From Sipunculus nudus (Eukaryota; Annelida; Sipuncula; Golfingiida; Sipunculidae), in assembly GCA_026874595.1 (NCBI GenBank), contig CM049310.1, forward strand, positions 32,241,558-32,305,557: a stretch of DNA of 64,000 bases, in the 5' to 3' direction. Position 1 is the stretch's first letter; each line of letters opens with the position of its first letter. Made by a program: the position numbers and the translations under genes. The notes under the pieces are model-generated. The model made no database searches. It was not told where the DNA came from and saw only the letters and a program-made list of their open reading frames with translations. Positions 23,839-36,569 of the stretch are shown piece by piece.

Positions 23839-24529
23839 GTACGTCAACATAGATTCACACAATAACCATAGTGTTCTGGGCAGTTTATGATAAATGTTTA
23901 CATGTATATGAAAGAATATACCATAACCGATGTGATAAGTGGCCCTACCTTAATTAGCGCCCCCACTGATTTTTGAGGGCTCTCCTAAAGAAAAGGGAAG
24001 GAATGAGCGATTCTCACCTCAATAGCTATTGTAGTCACAGTTTTTTTCCTTACCTCGCTTGATGATTTTGAGGGCATAAAGTATGTCAGGGTATCCCAAG
24101 CCCATAAATATTGGCTAGGGAAAAGTAATCTCCCCATTAATTAGCACCTAAAAGTTTCCCATAATCCTAAAAACGTCATATCCTGAGCAAGTGTCAATAT
24201 CAGGGGATCATTAGATGTGACACAACTGACACAGTTGTCGAGGGAGGTGGGCAATTTGTCGGGTATAAACATATTTCTTTTAAATTAATCATGAGAAAGC
24301 CCGGGCACTTGGGTTATTACGTCGAATATTTGTAAGCATAATGTTCACATCGTTGACAGTGTGTGTATGCATTCCAATATAATATTCAGCTTGTTAAAAA
24401 AAATCTGAATTATTAGCATTCTGAATTATACATAATAAAGCTAGAAAAGAAATTATTCATAATAAAAAGCTTTCTGGGTCAGTGCTCGATGCTAAAATTA
24501 CAACATCGCTAAATTAGTATTAATATAAA

Positions 24530-25517
24530 CTAGACATTTCTCGGCACCAAAGGTGCCATAGTATACCCAGACAATTGACCCCCCACCCTTTTTTTTAGAA
24601 TAGGCCCCAATCTTCAGCAGCAAATTCTGACCCTCGGCAAGTGACCATGTTTTCTTCCATCACTCAACTTAAGAAACAATATTTTTTACCAAATATGGGG
24701 GCCAGTATGGTGAATCACTCTTGAGAAAAGGGGATTAGTTTATACTATTAAAATGGTAAGGTAGGTGGCGCCACCTGTCTGGTTCATGAGAAAACTCTGA
24801 AAGATGGATGTGCATGCCAAATTGCAGACCAAAACCCTGAAAGGTTCCTCAGATATGAGCAATTTTCACTTAAAGCAAATGAAAAGAAATTGTAGATGGA
24901 ACCGCCATTCTTGAATACAAGAAAGAGGTATCCAAGATCTATAGATCTATAGAATGCACAATTTCAGGCCAATACAGTGAATCACTCTTGAGAAAAGAGG
25001 ATTAATTTGTACTATGAAAACAATAAGACAGGTGACGCCACCTGTATGGTTGTCAAGAAAAATCTCCAAGATGGATGTACATGCCAAATTCAGACCAATA
25101 CATTGAACCACTCCTGAGATATGAGCAATTTTCAACTAAACCAACCGTACAGATGGACACCACACCAAAACGATTGCAGATGGTACCTTCAGGTTTTAAA
25201 TACAAGATGGAGGTATCCAAGATCAATTAACATGCGCAATTTCAGTCTAATCTGTCCATTAGTTTTAGACTTATAATGCTCACAGTTCTGTTAAGTGGCA
25301 ATGGTGAGGTACTAAAAGGCAAGAAATCGAGAAAAGGACAGAAGGTGGCGCCACCTGTCTTCTGCAGAAGGTAACCCTATCCAAGATCTTCAGTCAATTT
25401 GATTTTTGGACCAATCCATGCATCCCATATTGAGATAATTATAATTTTGAGTGATTTTCACCATATATAGCAATATTCAAGGTCATGGCCACTTTCATAG
25501 GAAAGGTCATAACCCCA

Positions 25518-25566
<49 letters not shown>

Positions 25567-26008
25567 CATAATGTAAAAAAATCTGTCCATCAGTTTTTTA
25601 CTTGTTATCCTTACAGTATGTCAAGTGGAAATGACGGGGTATTTTAAGGTCTTAAAACAAGAGAGGGATAATAGGTGGCGCCACCAGTTTCTAGTATATG
25701 ACAACACTATCCAAGATCTTCAGTGAACTTGAATTTTGGATCAACCCATGCAAGTTTTCTTGAGATATTTAAAGATTTGTGTGATTTTCCCCCCAAAATG
25801 TACCTATTTAAGGTCAAGGTCACTCTCCTAGTACAGACAGACCCCATTTCAAATAGGCTTTGTCCTCTAACCCATATCTATGCACATGTCTTGTTTAGTA
25901 AGGATCCGTCAAATATTTTTCAAATTATCTTGCCTGAAAGAAATCTCAGCCTTGGCGGTGCCATTGTGCCTAAACCATAGTATCCCAACTTTGCCTTGGG
26001 ATACAATA
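24530..26008 (-). mobile_element. Helitron-like element of the GGCACC-hairpin family (intron 1)
   Basis: Read on the minus strand the 3' end is GGCACCTTTGGTGCC (hairpin), nine bases (GAGAAATGT), then CTAG|TT. The far end is TTGTATCCCAAGGCAAAGTT then GGGATACTATGG, a second hairpin (GTATCCC/GGGATAC). Internal units of about 300 bases carry GGTGGCGCCACCTGT (24765, 25344, 25674; 25031 with one change). A 3' hairpin about ten bases before CTRR and T at the insertion point match Helitrons. An AT microsatellite lies at about 25522-25562. Confidence 0.6.
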
Positions 26009-26133
26009 AAGGTTACACTCCTTTTAATCTAGATTAAAGTTTGTGTCCAAATATCAGAATTTGTATTGATAATAAATTAATAAAAAATCTGCAATATTAC
26101 CAAAAATATAATAAATCAAACATTTTCTTACAG

Positions 26134-26520
26134 TGCCAGCTGAGAAGATAAAAGAGCTGACAGATGTGGCACAGCTGCGATGTGCTTATGATAAAATATT
26201 ATATGCAGCAATATGCAGACCACTGGATACCACAGCCCGGCAGGCTACACCTCATCTGCTGCAAGCCGAGTCTAGCATGCTGAGTTTGAGTAGCCTCTCC
26301 TGTTGTGAGAGCCTATTCTATGTTATGCCAATGATAGTGTGTATAGACGGCATCAGGTACTGCTTTGTTCGCTACATGGAGCATGGCTTCTGCAGAGGAT
26401 TCTTTGAGCAACAAGGCCAGGCACTCCTGGAGTCTGTCCTGCCAGAAGCTTCTGAAGTGTGTCCAATCAAAGTGTTTACAGACTGGGATGTGGAAGCTGA
26501 AACAGCATACAGAACAAAAT
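26134..26520 (+). CDS. Exon 2 of the KDZ/HMGXB3-like gene
   Basis: The acceptor TTCTTACAG precedes 26134 and the donor GTAAGT starts at 26521. There are 129 open codons, beginning PAEKIKELTDVAQLR. It includes a hydrophobic stretch (YVMPMIVCIDGIRYCF) and a TDWDVEAET segment. No named domain is recognised. Phase 1 in and phase 1 out both match the flanking exons. Confidence 0.8.
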
Positions 26521-27165
26521 GTAAGTTACTCTGTATCATTATATCAGCCTATACTACTGTTCTACTAAATCTACCTCACTGTATAAATGTGTCTTGCACA
26601 AATTGATATGATGGTTTATAGAATCACACCTATTAAGATAAATATAAAGCCTTGAGATGTGTTGCAGGCTAAAACATTTTTGCAGCAAATTTTTACATAT
26701 TGCATATAGGAAATAAACATAATGACACAAAATGGCTGAACCTTGCACTAAAAGAAGGGTAGAAGTATGATAAAATATTACCTAAGGCCAAATATAGTGC
26801 TTTTCAGTGTGGGACTTTATCAGAATAAAAATGATGGCAGTTAAAGCAAATTACCACATTCTCCGATGTCTTTCTTTCCCTTTCTCTGCACACCTGCTTC
26901 TTTTGGTATACCTCAGATGTGAATTTTACTCCTGACATCTCTCTTGCATATGTAACTTGAATCATCAGCAATCAAAGAATATTTATTTGATGCTCTAATA
27001 CAAAGCCATTGTACAACTACAAACTCTACGTGAGAATCACTATAAACTTGGCCTAGAGTTTATAACTGAAAGGGTAAAATAGGGAGGTCTGAAAAAATAG
27101 GAATATAGGGCTGACTAGATGCCTGAATTTTGTCCATTTATTAATTTCTAAGTTTTAATTTGCAG

Positions 27166-27349
27166 CCAGGGAGAAGCGCCAACATCCTGATTTAACATAC
27201 AAGAACTTGCTGGAGAAAAATCAGTCAAGCGTTAAAACATCCTTGCCACTGGCATTTGCACGAATGAAGATAGAGTCAACAATCTCAGCACCTGGATTTG
27301 CTTTTTTTGTGCAAAAGACTACGCCAAAGAAAAATCCACTTGATGGAAG
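27166..27349 (+). CDS. Exon 3 of the KDZ/HMGXB3-like gene
   Basis: The acceptor TTTGCAG ends at 27165 and the donor GTATTC starts at 27350. The exon encodes a basic, soluble segment (REKRQHPDLTYKNLLEKN, then APGFAFFVQKTTPKK). It enters with one carried base (TCC, Ser) and leaves two bases (AG), which complete an Arg codon at exon 4. Confidence 0.78.
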
Positions 27350-27729
27350 GTATTCTTGGATATTAACAATTTATTTGTATAACATGTCAAATTAGAGTAA
27401 CAATGTTTCTGGAGAAATATGGTTATTGACTTGAGACACATGCCACTGTTACAACATGCAACAGCCATTAATATCTGCTGAACCATGCAGTCATTATCTT
27501 GTTGTCTTTATTTCATGCAAGAAAAGATCACATGAAATTACAATATGAGATAAGACAGGTCCCAGAGATATTTTATTCTCCTTGTATATGTACATAATAA
27601 TATGAAACACATTAAACATAATCCCTTTCAGTCAATAAAATGAAAGTTACATGGACTTATTTGAGAAATCTAGTCATCTCAAACTATATGAAGGTAACTA
27701 AAAGATCTGAGCTTACTTGAAAATAAGGC

Positions 27730-29130
27730 CTTAACACCTAATGTGAACCTGTGCGCTGGGATATACATCAGGTATAATGCTTCCATGCTGGACTGTTACT
27801 TTTCGTGTACAAGTGTGACATGTTTATGTACAATGCAAGCACTGAACATTTTGAACCTGAGTACATGCACCAATTACACAAACGTCACTACTGAAATACT
27901 AGCATGGGTGCACACAACACAAAAATTATTTTCATGGCACAACCAGTATTGTGTACAAGAAACCCATGAAAGATGTAAGAATATGCAATATTTCAGGCAC
28001 ATATTCCAAACCACTCTTTAGCTATGTGCACAGATGTATGAAACAATTGTAGATGGCGCCACAAGCCTTGTATACAACAAAACTATTTGAGATGTACCAT
28101 CTGTATAATTCAGGCTGATATGTCAAATCCGACCTGAGGATTAAGCAGGAGCATACACTGCAAAAATTATTGTAGGTGGTGCAATCTGCCTTGCAAACTG
28201 AAAAGCTATCTGATATGTATACTTATGCTCAATTTCAGGCTGATATATTAAATCCCTCCAGAAAAATAAGCATGGAGATACACTGTGCAAAATGTTATTG
28301 TAGGTGGCACCACCAGTCTTGTGTATGACAAAGCTATCCAATATGTATAAATATTCACCAGTTAGGCTGATATATCGAATCCCTCCTGAGAAAAAAGCAG
28401 GTACATAAACTGTGCAAAAGTCATTGTAGGTGGCCACACCAGTCTTGTGTACCAGAAAGCCATGAAAGATGTGTGGACAGGTCAAAATATAAGGCCAATA
28501 CATCAAACTTCTCTTGAGCCACTGCCAGGGGCACTGGGCTGACCAGGCTTAGGTGAGAAAGGCAGTTGCCCCGAGTGTACCAGAACAAATTGCTAGCTTC
28601 AGCTACTGCACTGAGTGAACTCTTGTCCTGCACCTGGCTGCACTGAATGACCTCTTGATCTATTGCATAATCTAATACAGTTGTCAGTCTGCCAAAACTG
28701 TGCCACCAATACCTCAATTTCAAATAGGAGTCTAAAACCAACATTTGCATAAAATTTGGTGATGATAGCTCAAGCCGTTTCTGACAACTGTAATTTAGTA
28801 TCCTTTTTAGGCTTAATGACTAAGTTCAGCTTCTCGGCCAAAATTCACTTGTCTGGATCCATTCGAACAAACATGAGAGAGATAAGTTCAGAGATTATTT
28901 CTGTGAAATATTGAATAATTTGGCTGAACAGTTTCAGAGAAGAAGATGTTTATGCTTTTTCCTTATAGAATCCAAGTAAATGCAAATAGCAAAAAAATAA
29001 GCAAAATCTGATCGTTTTTTTAGACAACTGATATTTTGCATAAAATTTGGTGATGCTAGCTCTAACGGTTTTTGAGATAGCATGGGTTAACGACGGATGG
29101 ACAACGGCGGACAGATGAGGCTGGACCATC
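27730..29130 (+). repeat. Diverged GGCACC-family repeat in intron 3
   Basis: Collinear with the copy at 47090-48320 (ATCAGGTATAATGCTTC, TGACATGTTTATGTACAATG). Carries units of about 125 bases with ATTATTGTAGGTGGCACCAC, TCTTGTGTATGACAAAGC and CAGGCTGATATATC (about 28170, 28295, 28424). No clear termini. Confidence 0.5.
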
Positions 29131-29251
29131 GCATCAGCTCACAGGTTTGCTAAAATGGAGGTTATCTGGAAATAATTAAAAAACCTGAAAAGAAAACTCT
29201 CAAAGTAGTGCAATTTAACTTCTGTCTGTCAGGTTATATTGACAACATGTA

Positions 29252-29428
29252 CAGCGGAACCCCGCCTTGAGACCACCCCGCAATTGCGACCACCCCCACA
29301 ATTACCACCACTTTTCTTGGTCGCGAATATACAATTCCCGTAACTTAAAGTTCCACAAATACGACCACCCCCAAATTACGACCACTTTGGCCAGTCCCCA
29401 AGGTGGTCGTAATTGTGGGGTTCCACTG
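29252..29428. mobile_element. Tc1/mariner-type MITE in intron 3
   Basis: 177 bases. Left end CAGCGGAACCCCGCC; right end complement CAGTGGAACCCCACAATT. Flanked by TA (29250-29251, 29429-29430). Internal GACCACCCCC and GGTGGTCGTAATTG units pair with each other. TA duplication and CAGTGGAACCCC ends fit Tc1/mariner-type MITEs. Confidence 0.72.
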
Positions 29429-29906
29429 TATGTTATTAATCTCAACTGTCAACATGTCTGTTTAGTAGCCAAAATGTTATTATCCATCAGTGTACAAGTT
29501 GACAAGCCTTGTCTCATAGCCTGTTGCAAAGGGGGTAACAGTCTCTGCCATATTCATGAGCATATTAAAAAATGTGATATAACTGTTACTTGTGAAAATC
29601 TTGTTATCACCCCGTGCATTCAGTGCAGATCACTTGACGGTGATCTAGTTTTATTAACCCTGAGTAGTTTCAGTCATAATTATAAGTCTGTAACACAGGT
29701 GATGAACAGATGTGCCAAACTAACAACCAGTTTGACTGACTAACAATGAAGCATGAAAGATTGCTACAATTCTGTATAGCTCAGTAAGTTTTACTTCATA
29801 GATTGCAGTCACACATCAAATGCAGTGCCCCCCCTCCTGCAAGCATGTCTTGTGTGAAGAATGATGTATGAAGCTTTGATTAAAATATATGTTTATGTTA
29901 TTTCAG

Positions 29907-30086
29907 GTTCCTGATAATTCAGGGATGTGGAGAGGTCCAGTTGTGGGAGAAAAAGCTCCTAGCTCATATTGCAGAAAAGCCTAAACCTCCAAGTGACCTT
30001 GCAGTCATCAACAACTTCAAGTTCAATGAACCTTTGTCCCCCAAAGAAAAGAATAGGTATTTGTCATCAGTGCCAAATCACCCAAG
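29907..30086 (+). CDS. Exon 4 of the KDZ/HMGXB3-like gene
   Basis: The acceptor TTATTTCAG ends at 29906 and the donor GTAAGG starts at 30087. The exon is exactly 180 nt and fully open: FLIIQGCGEVQLWEKKLLAH, then a proline- and lysine-rich segment. Two bases (AG) carry over at each end. The upstream intron contains a Tc1/mariner-type MITE. Confidence 0.8.
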
Positions 30087-30825
30087 GTAAGGTTGACAAA
30101 AGTTATTACCATTGCTGCTAACTTTAACCGTATAATTGGCACGGAAACCCAAGTCAGTCCTTTATAAAATGTTTCATCTTTAAGTTAGAGAATCATAAAA
30201 AAATTCTTGCACAGCTATATAAATAGTAGGCCTATTTGAAAAAAAAAAAAATATTGTGTAGGAAGAAAAACTTATTAAAGTCAACATCAGGGATAAATTC
30301 AAATAATAAAAGAACTCATTTTACACCTTATTTTACCTCTCATTCAACATTAGACCACATGTTCACTGTCAATTTACATAACTAAGTGTGACTGACAAAA
30401 TATTCACCCCTAAAAGGTTAAATATATTTGCAGATTTTTAGTCAAACTGACTGTGTCCCATGCCTCAGTTTAAGCTGATTAAATCTGCATTGAATAGAAA
30501 GGCAATGGACATTTTAAAAAATTTGGGCTAATAAAATAAGGAATGTTACATCTTGGTTATAAAACGTCATGGTTAATGAAAAACTAATGAGCCATCATCT
30601 AAGTCAATTGGCTTCCAAGCCTAACCTCTCATACAGGTGATAACATGAATGATACCAGGATAATTAGGTGCCATTGCCCTACAACATTTTCCGAAACCAA
30701 GAATGAAATCTGCAGATGCCAGCATTAAAAATGATAAAGAGGCAGATAAATCAACCCAAAAATTCTTATATATAAAAAGGTGAATCTAAAAGTAGTGGTA
30801 CATTTAAATAAGTTTATTTTTTCAG

Positions 30826-31078
30826 GTGGATGGTAAAACAAAGCTCTGGTGTAAAGATGGAAGATTATTTTGCTTTTGGAGGTGGAAAAACACCAAGATC
30901 AAGATTTTTGACTGCTCTCACCTGTGGTGACTTTGAAGATTGTTTGAAAGTGTTAAACGTGGTGCAGCAGAACATCTTTAAAGTGGACCAGCCAACACGG
31001 CAATCAGTTAAGCGGTGTCATCAGACAGTAGCCAGGAGGCGCACTTTATCCAAAGATGCATTGTTTTCATTACTTCAG
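30826..31078 (+). CDS. Exon 5 of the KDZ/HMGXB3-like gene
   Basis: The acceptor TTTTTTCAG ends at 30825; the donor GTAAGT follows a CAG codon at 31078. The exon encodes WMVKQSSGVKMEDYFAFGGG and a basic tail (CHQTVARRRTLSKDAL). It leaves phase 0. No recognised motif. Confidence 0.8.
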
Positions 31079-31319
31079 GTAAGTGTTAATAACAATATTA
31101 CCGGTAGGTATATCACTATATTCACAGTATATTAGAGAAATTCTTCTATTTACACAGACAAATCACTGATTTTATATAAATAAATTTTATGAATCCTAAT
31201 TGTCAACTTCATCAGTAGGCAGTGATAATTGGGCTGATCAGCCTATTTGAGTCATCATACAAGCAATATCAAGGAATGCATCACAGTGGTCTTCCATCAT
31301 CATGCATTCATATTGAGGT

Positions 31320-31770
31320 AAACAGCCTGTAATCTACAATTAGGCTATGAATGATAAATTAACACAAGAGAACACATGTGAGGTCTCAACCAAAAAAATT
31401 ATTTCCTGTATCGCATACAATTGGCTACGTCCAGTAACCCATGCAAGCCATGGCTGCATTCATGCAGTCAGAAATTCAACTAATATGCAGAGGGGTTTAC
31501 CAATACACTGAGTTAAAATGTAATTCTTCTCGCTTATGTTGGGTGTTGTTAGAAAGTATACTAAAAAAACTAACGATTATACTGTTATTTACCAATGACA
31601 GTGTACCTGTAGGCCACGAGGCAGTGTTAGAAATGATGAAAATATTTGCATCCTCATAGAGCTTTACAGTACACTCCTCGCTGAAGGATGTAAAGGCACT
31701 CTGACTGCCAGTAAGCTGGTCATAGACTCTCTAATGTCAGAGGACTGGAATGGGGCTATATAAACCCTGT
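31320..31770. repeat. Dispersed repeat in intron 5, shared with 45 kb
   Basis: CAGAAATTCAACTAATATGC, GGGGTTTACCAATAC, TACCTGTAGGCC and GAATGGGGCTAT recur in order at 45030-45290 in diverged form. Function unknown; not coding. Confidence 0.45.
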
Positions 31771-31927
31771 TTAGTATTAAGTATGACAGGTTTCATCAGC
31801 AAAGTTTGTAGAGAGTTTGTCTGAGACATAAATTTAAGTTTGCACAAATTCTTGGTGCATCAATTTAATGACACTAAGGTGATGAATCAGATTTCATGAT
31901 GACAGCTGTATCAGATATCCTGTGCAG

Positions 31928-32104
31928 GTTAACCCGGATGAACTAGAATGTCTGAGCACTAACCAAGCCACATCACAGCCATTCTATGAAGAATACAAGT
32001 CATTTGTCATCAACCATGGTGCCATAATATGGAGGGTCCATCAATCCTCGACAAGAAACATAATAGCTATGAACGACTTTAACACTGACAGTGGAGAAAT
32101 CAAG
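31928..32104 (+). CDS. Exon 6 of the KDZ/HMGXB3-like gene
   Basis: The acceptor CCTGTGCAG ends at 31927 and the donor GTAGGT starts at 32105. The exon is phase 0 at both ends, with 59 codons (VNPDELECLSTNQATSQPFY...). It leads directly into the zinc-binding exon 7, so it probably forms the first half of the same domain. Confidence 0.8.
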
Positions 32105-32408
32105 GTAGGTATATTTCTATGAGAAGATTACTGCCCTTGCAGTCCTACCTAAGTTGCTGAATTCAGCAAAGAAGTAATATTAAGTATTATTTTGTCTTCC
32201 AGATATGTGTAAAAAAAGTAAATGGTTGTTATTTCTAATTTGGTATGTAAACAAAAAAGGCATTCTCCAGTTTTCCTATAAAACAAATACAGCATTTCAA
32301 CACTGTTTAAAGTAAAAATCTTGACATCATCTTATATTAAAAAACAGTGTTGCTTGAAAATGGAAAATCTGAAAAAATTGTCATCAATTCATTGGTATTT
32401 TTCCTCAG

Positions 32409-32591
32409 ATCAGTGAGTATGTTCATGTCAACCAAGTTAGGACACATGCAGGGGACAGCATCACATGCACCTGTAACACCTACAGGATTCTGCGGGAAGC
32501 TGCACGGCAAAACAACCAGGTACCAACAGTAGAGAGCTGGGATGGGGTCACTTGCTGCCATGCCTTGCTTCTTCAAGAATTACTTGAAAAG
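32409..32591 (+). CDS. Exon 7: SWIM-like zinc-binding segment
   Basis: The acceptor TTTTCCTCAG ends at 32408 and the donor GTGAGT starts at 32592. The exon is phase 0 at both ends. It encodes SITCTCNTYRILREAARQ, then a spacer, then VTCCHALLLQELLEK. The C-x-C and C-x-H pairs (about residues 439/441 and 468/470), about 26 residues apart, match the SWIM pattern CxCx(n)CxH. SWIM fingers occur in MULE and other transposases and in proteins derived from them, binding DNA or protein. This is the clearest zinc motif in the gene. Confidence 0.78.
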
Positions 32592-33509
32592 GTGAGTTAT
32601 TCCTGTAACAGTATCCAAATAAGGATGCATAAACAATTAAAACATGACTGACCATGAAAACATGATTCAAGATTGAGTAAATAAAAAACAGAATGAATTG
32701 ATCAAATTAATATCAAAGAAGTCCTTTTGCAATGCATTCAGAGACTGAGTTAGCAAGTAATGTTTATTTATACTGAGGACGTTAAGGTGCTGAATGTACA
32801 CATTTTTTGGGGAAAAAAAGAAGTCCTTTTGCACTGAAGCACATGTTAAAATAATATCTCTGTAGCTTGAGTCACAACAATTTGAATATAAATCTTATGG
32901 ACAGAACTGTTTTACACATAGTTTAACTGTTAAATTCAAGCATATATTTTTTACAAATGCTAATGCAGTGACCAATTTTATTACTAAAGTCTGTTCCTCA
33001 ACAGGGTGCCCATTGAAATTTGGCAATTAATCTCTAATACTCAAAAATTAGGACACAGTCTGACCTTAAAGCTGATGAGGAAACAAAGGCCTAATATGAA
33101 ATGTAAAACCTCATAACAAAAACAACATTTATATTTTGCAACCATCTGGTTCTTCTGAAACTTGTGGCCAAGTGGCATGGCATATGCCATAGGTTTCAGA
33201 CAACTGTATTATTTAGAATATTTATGACCAGTTATTAGTTAATCAGGAACTTTCAAGTGCAGTTGTTTGAGCATGTGACCGGTGACCTTGACCTTCTAGA
33301 ATGGGGTTGAGGTGTTGTAAAAAATAGACGGTTTTCTCATATATCAATTAAATTGCACTGCTTTAATATTTTGCGTGGTATGATTATAATTAAATTATAG
33401 TAAATTAGGCCAACACCCAATTCCTTCATTGCAACTGCCATCTGAAATTAATCTGTCAGTTTATGAAAATATTGCCAATTTCAATGGACACCCTTTTGTG
33501 GAACAGACT

Positions 33510-34116
33510 ATAGGGACCCATGGGTTAAGAACTCAGCTGATTTTGTCTTACAGGATAGGTTTATCAGCTCCTTCAAAATATGGGTCCTATGATCAGTCTG
33601 AAGCCCAACTATCAACCCAAATTGGAGTTATCATCCATCAGCTAATTTGTGGATGGATGGGCCCTGTGACCTTGACCTCTGACCTAGTGACCCAAAAATC
33701 AAAAGGAACCTTCCTCTATCGGCAGGTGCACCACATGGAAGACAGAAGGCTTGGGATGAAAATTTTGGCTTAAAATACATCCACAATCTTGTTGACAATA
33801 CTAGTCATGGTCAATATTCAAGGCACGATTCAGGGCAATCCATGCATAAATTATCAAGATACTGGAGGATTTGTATCAAATTTTTAATTATTCTGGGGGT
33901 ATTTACAAGCCCCATAGCCCAGAGGATATAGGTCACACTGACCTAATTCCAGGTTTCCAAGGGTATTTTTAATTAAACTCTCTAGATGCACACAAGTTTC
34001 TAGGTCTAGCAGTTACAATTTGTGCCCTGCTAACTGACAGATGGCCGGATGGAAGATGGACTAAGTGCCATACCTATACCTCGAACAGTTGACTTTCAGT
34101 CAGCTGAGCTAAAAAC
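33510..34116 (-). repeat. HINE-like element in intron 7
   Basis: Minus-strand 5' end AGCTCAGCTGACTG at about 34111 and 3' palindrome GACCCATGGGTT reversed at about 33515. Contains GACCTTGACCTCTGACC, CCATCCACAAATTAG and a CTGAAATTAG-type phrase reversed. Shorter than the 18 kb copy (about 600 bases), so internally deleted. It lacks a clean CTAG end (reads CCCTATAG). Confidence 0.55.
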
Positions 34117-34659
34117 TCTTACAGGTTTAACAAAAATGCTTCATTGCAGAAATCAGAGTTGTTGAAACATGAGTTTCTGAACATTTGAAGTGCTACTCGG
34201 TAATCAAATTTCTGAAATTCAGTAGACATTTTCAAAATTGAGTACAGACCATGTATCCTCATGTAACAGAAAGTATGGCCTACTGGCTTTGAAAGCAAAA
34301 CATTAAATCAATAATGATATTTAATATTAATTATAAATAACAGTTTCAACTATCATCACTGAATTATGTTACAATTTGAGTTACTCTTTATCACTATAGT
34401 GGAGATTAAACTCTACCCAGTTTCTTCCAATGATGGTGTGACAGTTACTAATTCCTATATGTTTATTTATACAAAGGTACACATGGTTTTTGCATATGCA
34501 GTGGCATAATGCATGACCGGAAGCCAGTGGTTTTAATTACTATGAACGGAGTTTTTTTTAGACTTCTGGATGGTTTGACAAAAAGAAATGTATTTTATTC
34601 TATTTTTAAGGATGTTAACCTTTGAAACACGTTTCATAATGCTGAATAAGAAATCTGAA

Positions 34660-34860
34660 ATAGCTGTGCTCAACGGCACTCTTTTCCAGCACTGATATGT
34701 CTTAGAAACTGTAAACACATCGAGTATGGGCGATATACCAGTAATAAAAGTTCTTTTATTACTGGTAATACTGGTATATCGTCCATACTCAATGTGTTTA
34801 CAGCTTTTAAGCCATTTTAGTACTTGAAACGAGTGCCTGTGGCTGTGCTCTCCATCTGTG
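34660..34860. repeat. Foldback (long hairpin) element in intron 7
   Basis: GTAAACACATCGAGTATGGG, CGATATACCAGTAATAAAAG at 34711-34750 is the near-exact complement of the sequence at 34753-34803. Weaker pairing extends outward (AGCTGTGCTC...GGCACTC against GAGTGCC...GAGCACAGCC), giving arms of about 90 bases and a 2-base loop. No clear target duplication. Confidence 0.65.
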
Positions 34861-35283
34861 CCATATTCCAGATGATTTCACTTTTTTAAAAGCCTATAAG
34901 TATAACTAATATACTACTTTCACTCTGACCCAGTTTCACAAACTGAAGGGATTAAATTTAAGAATTTCAAGCCTGGTGGTTACAAAATGTGCATTGCTCA
35001 TGACTGACAGGAAATAGGATCATGGACAGATGGTCATCAGTTAACTTTAAGTCTAGCCATTAGAGCATTAACATACATATAAGCTAACATAATGTTCATG
35101 GAGTACAGCAGGTTAAAACATGATCAAGTCAGCAAAACACAGATCTCACTGGCTGGGACATTCCTGGCCCTGTACAAGCACCTGGATAACAAAACCCTGC
35201 TGTTGAGACCACTGTTGAAGCAGAAGTAGCATGACCACTGTTATACCGAGGGTAAAGCTTACCTAAAATGTGCTTTGTTCTAG

Positions 35284-35519
35284 GTCCTACCAACACTCTC
35301 AGTGGATGAATCAGTTCCACCAGACCATGATTATTGTGTGAGTCTGCGTGCTGAGGGTGCACAAAAACTACACTTGATGGCAGCAGCAGCACTGAAACAC
35401 TGCACACAGCAGGTTGTGAGACTGCCAGCTTTACAGAACAATCTTGTCAAATTCACAGTCGTCTCCAGTCAGCAGACCTGCCAATTTGTGCATGTCTTTC
35501 CACATGCTTCAAAGAAAAG
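35284..35519 (+). CDS. Exon 8 of the KDZ/HMGXB3-like gene
   Basis: The acceptor TTTGTTCTAG ends at 35283 and the donor GTATTT starts at 35520. The exon enters at phase 0 and leaves AG, completing Arg in exon 9. It encodes VLPTLSVDESVPPDHDYCVS, an Ala-rich helix and a QTCQFVHVFPHASKK end. The preceding intron of 2.7 kb holds a minus-strand HINE and a foldback element. Confidence 0.8.
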
Positions 35520-35955
35520 GTATTTTATCAATTTTTTTAATATCCAAACAATTAATCACAGAAGCATGTGTTGTGAACTCCAATGTCAAATCTGTGTGAG
35601 TAAAGGATTTCTTGAGAACCAGTAACTTTTGAAGTACTGCAAATTGCATTATACACATTTGTATGATCAATGTAAAATCAATAGAGTTCACAATTCACAA
35701 TTTCATTCTCAGATATTCTGACTTTTATTTCTGGCAGGTGTCAACAACTGGTTGTCCTGTTTATAATTACATTTATTATTACATGTACTCTATCCTGATG
35801 TCTGATAGGTAACACTGAAAAAGTGACATAAATTTATTTTTTGCTCATTTCTTATAAGAATAATGTATAATGTACTAACACTAATCCAAGATAAGAGTCA
35901 ATGCATTGTATATAAATATATAAATAAAACATTCTTTGAACAATCTAACCAACAG

Positions 35956-36161
35956 GTATCTGGTATCCTGTCAATCAGGCATCTGCTACCACGGCCTGGG
36001 GAAAAAGAGGAACCTGGAGGAACTTCAGGAAGCCCAGAATCTGTGTGAGCATCTTCGCACTTTCCGAGAATGTGTCACCCCCTCTGAAATGCCAGCAGCA
36101 AAGTCAGATACTGATACACAGGAGGAAGTAGATGACACCCATGAGGGTGTACCTGAATCAG
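35956..36161 (+). CDS. Exon 9 of the KDZ/HMGXB3-like gene
   Basis: The acceptor AACCAACAG ends at 35955 and the donor GTATGA starts at 36162. It encodes a Cys/His pair region (SCQSGICYHG) followed by an acidic, charged linker (DTDTQEEVDDTHEGVPE). One base (G) carries over to give Gly in exon 10. Confidence 0.78.
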
Positions 36162-36569
36162 GTATGACAGAAGTTATACAGATCTATGGTACAGTGTAAA
36201 GTATACAGACCAATGCTTCTTAGTAAATTTAGGCCTTGTGTAATTCTAATGTTCAGCAGTTGATGTTTAATTATCTTAATATGATCTGATCAGATGTTTG
36301 TGTGAAATTAAAATTATATTCCAGTCAACTGGTATGGCAAGTAAGCCTATAGCTGGTCACCCGTCATTATGCTACTACCCAAGTATAGAGGCCGACAGGC
36401 ACATAAATGTTCACCCATGTCCTTATCAAACTTACAGGTTGATAAGATGTCATATGAATAATCATCAAATTGATCGGTATACAAGGATTAGAAACTCACA
36501 GAGTGAGAAAGCCACAAGCACTCTAAGTGCTCGTGCTCCTGTGGAACATGTAACAAGTTTGGCTTACAA

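Noticed and set aside
29267-29743. 158-codon plus-strand frame
   Set aside because: Starts inside the Tc1/mariner-type MITE and continues into intron DNA without splice support.
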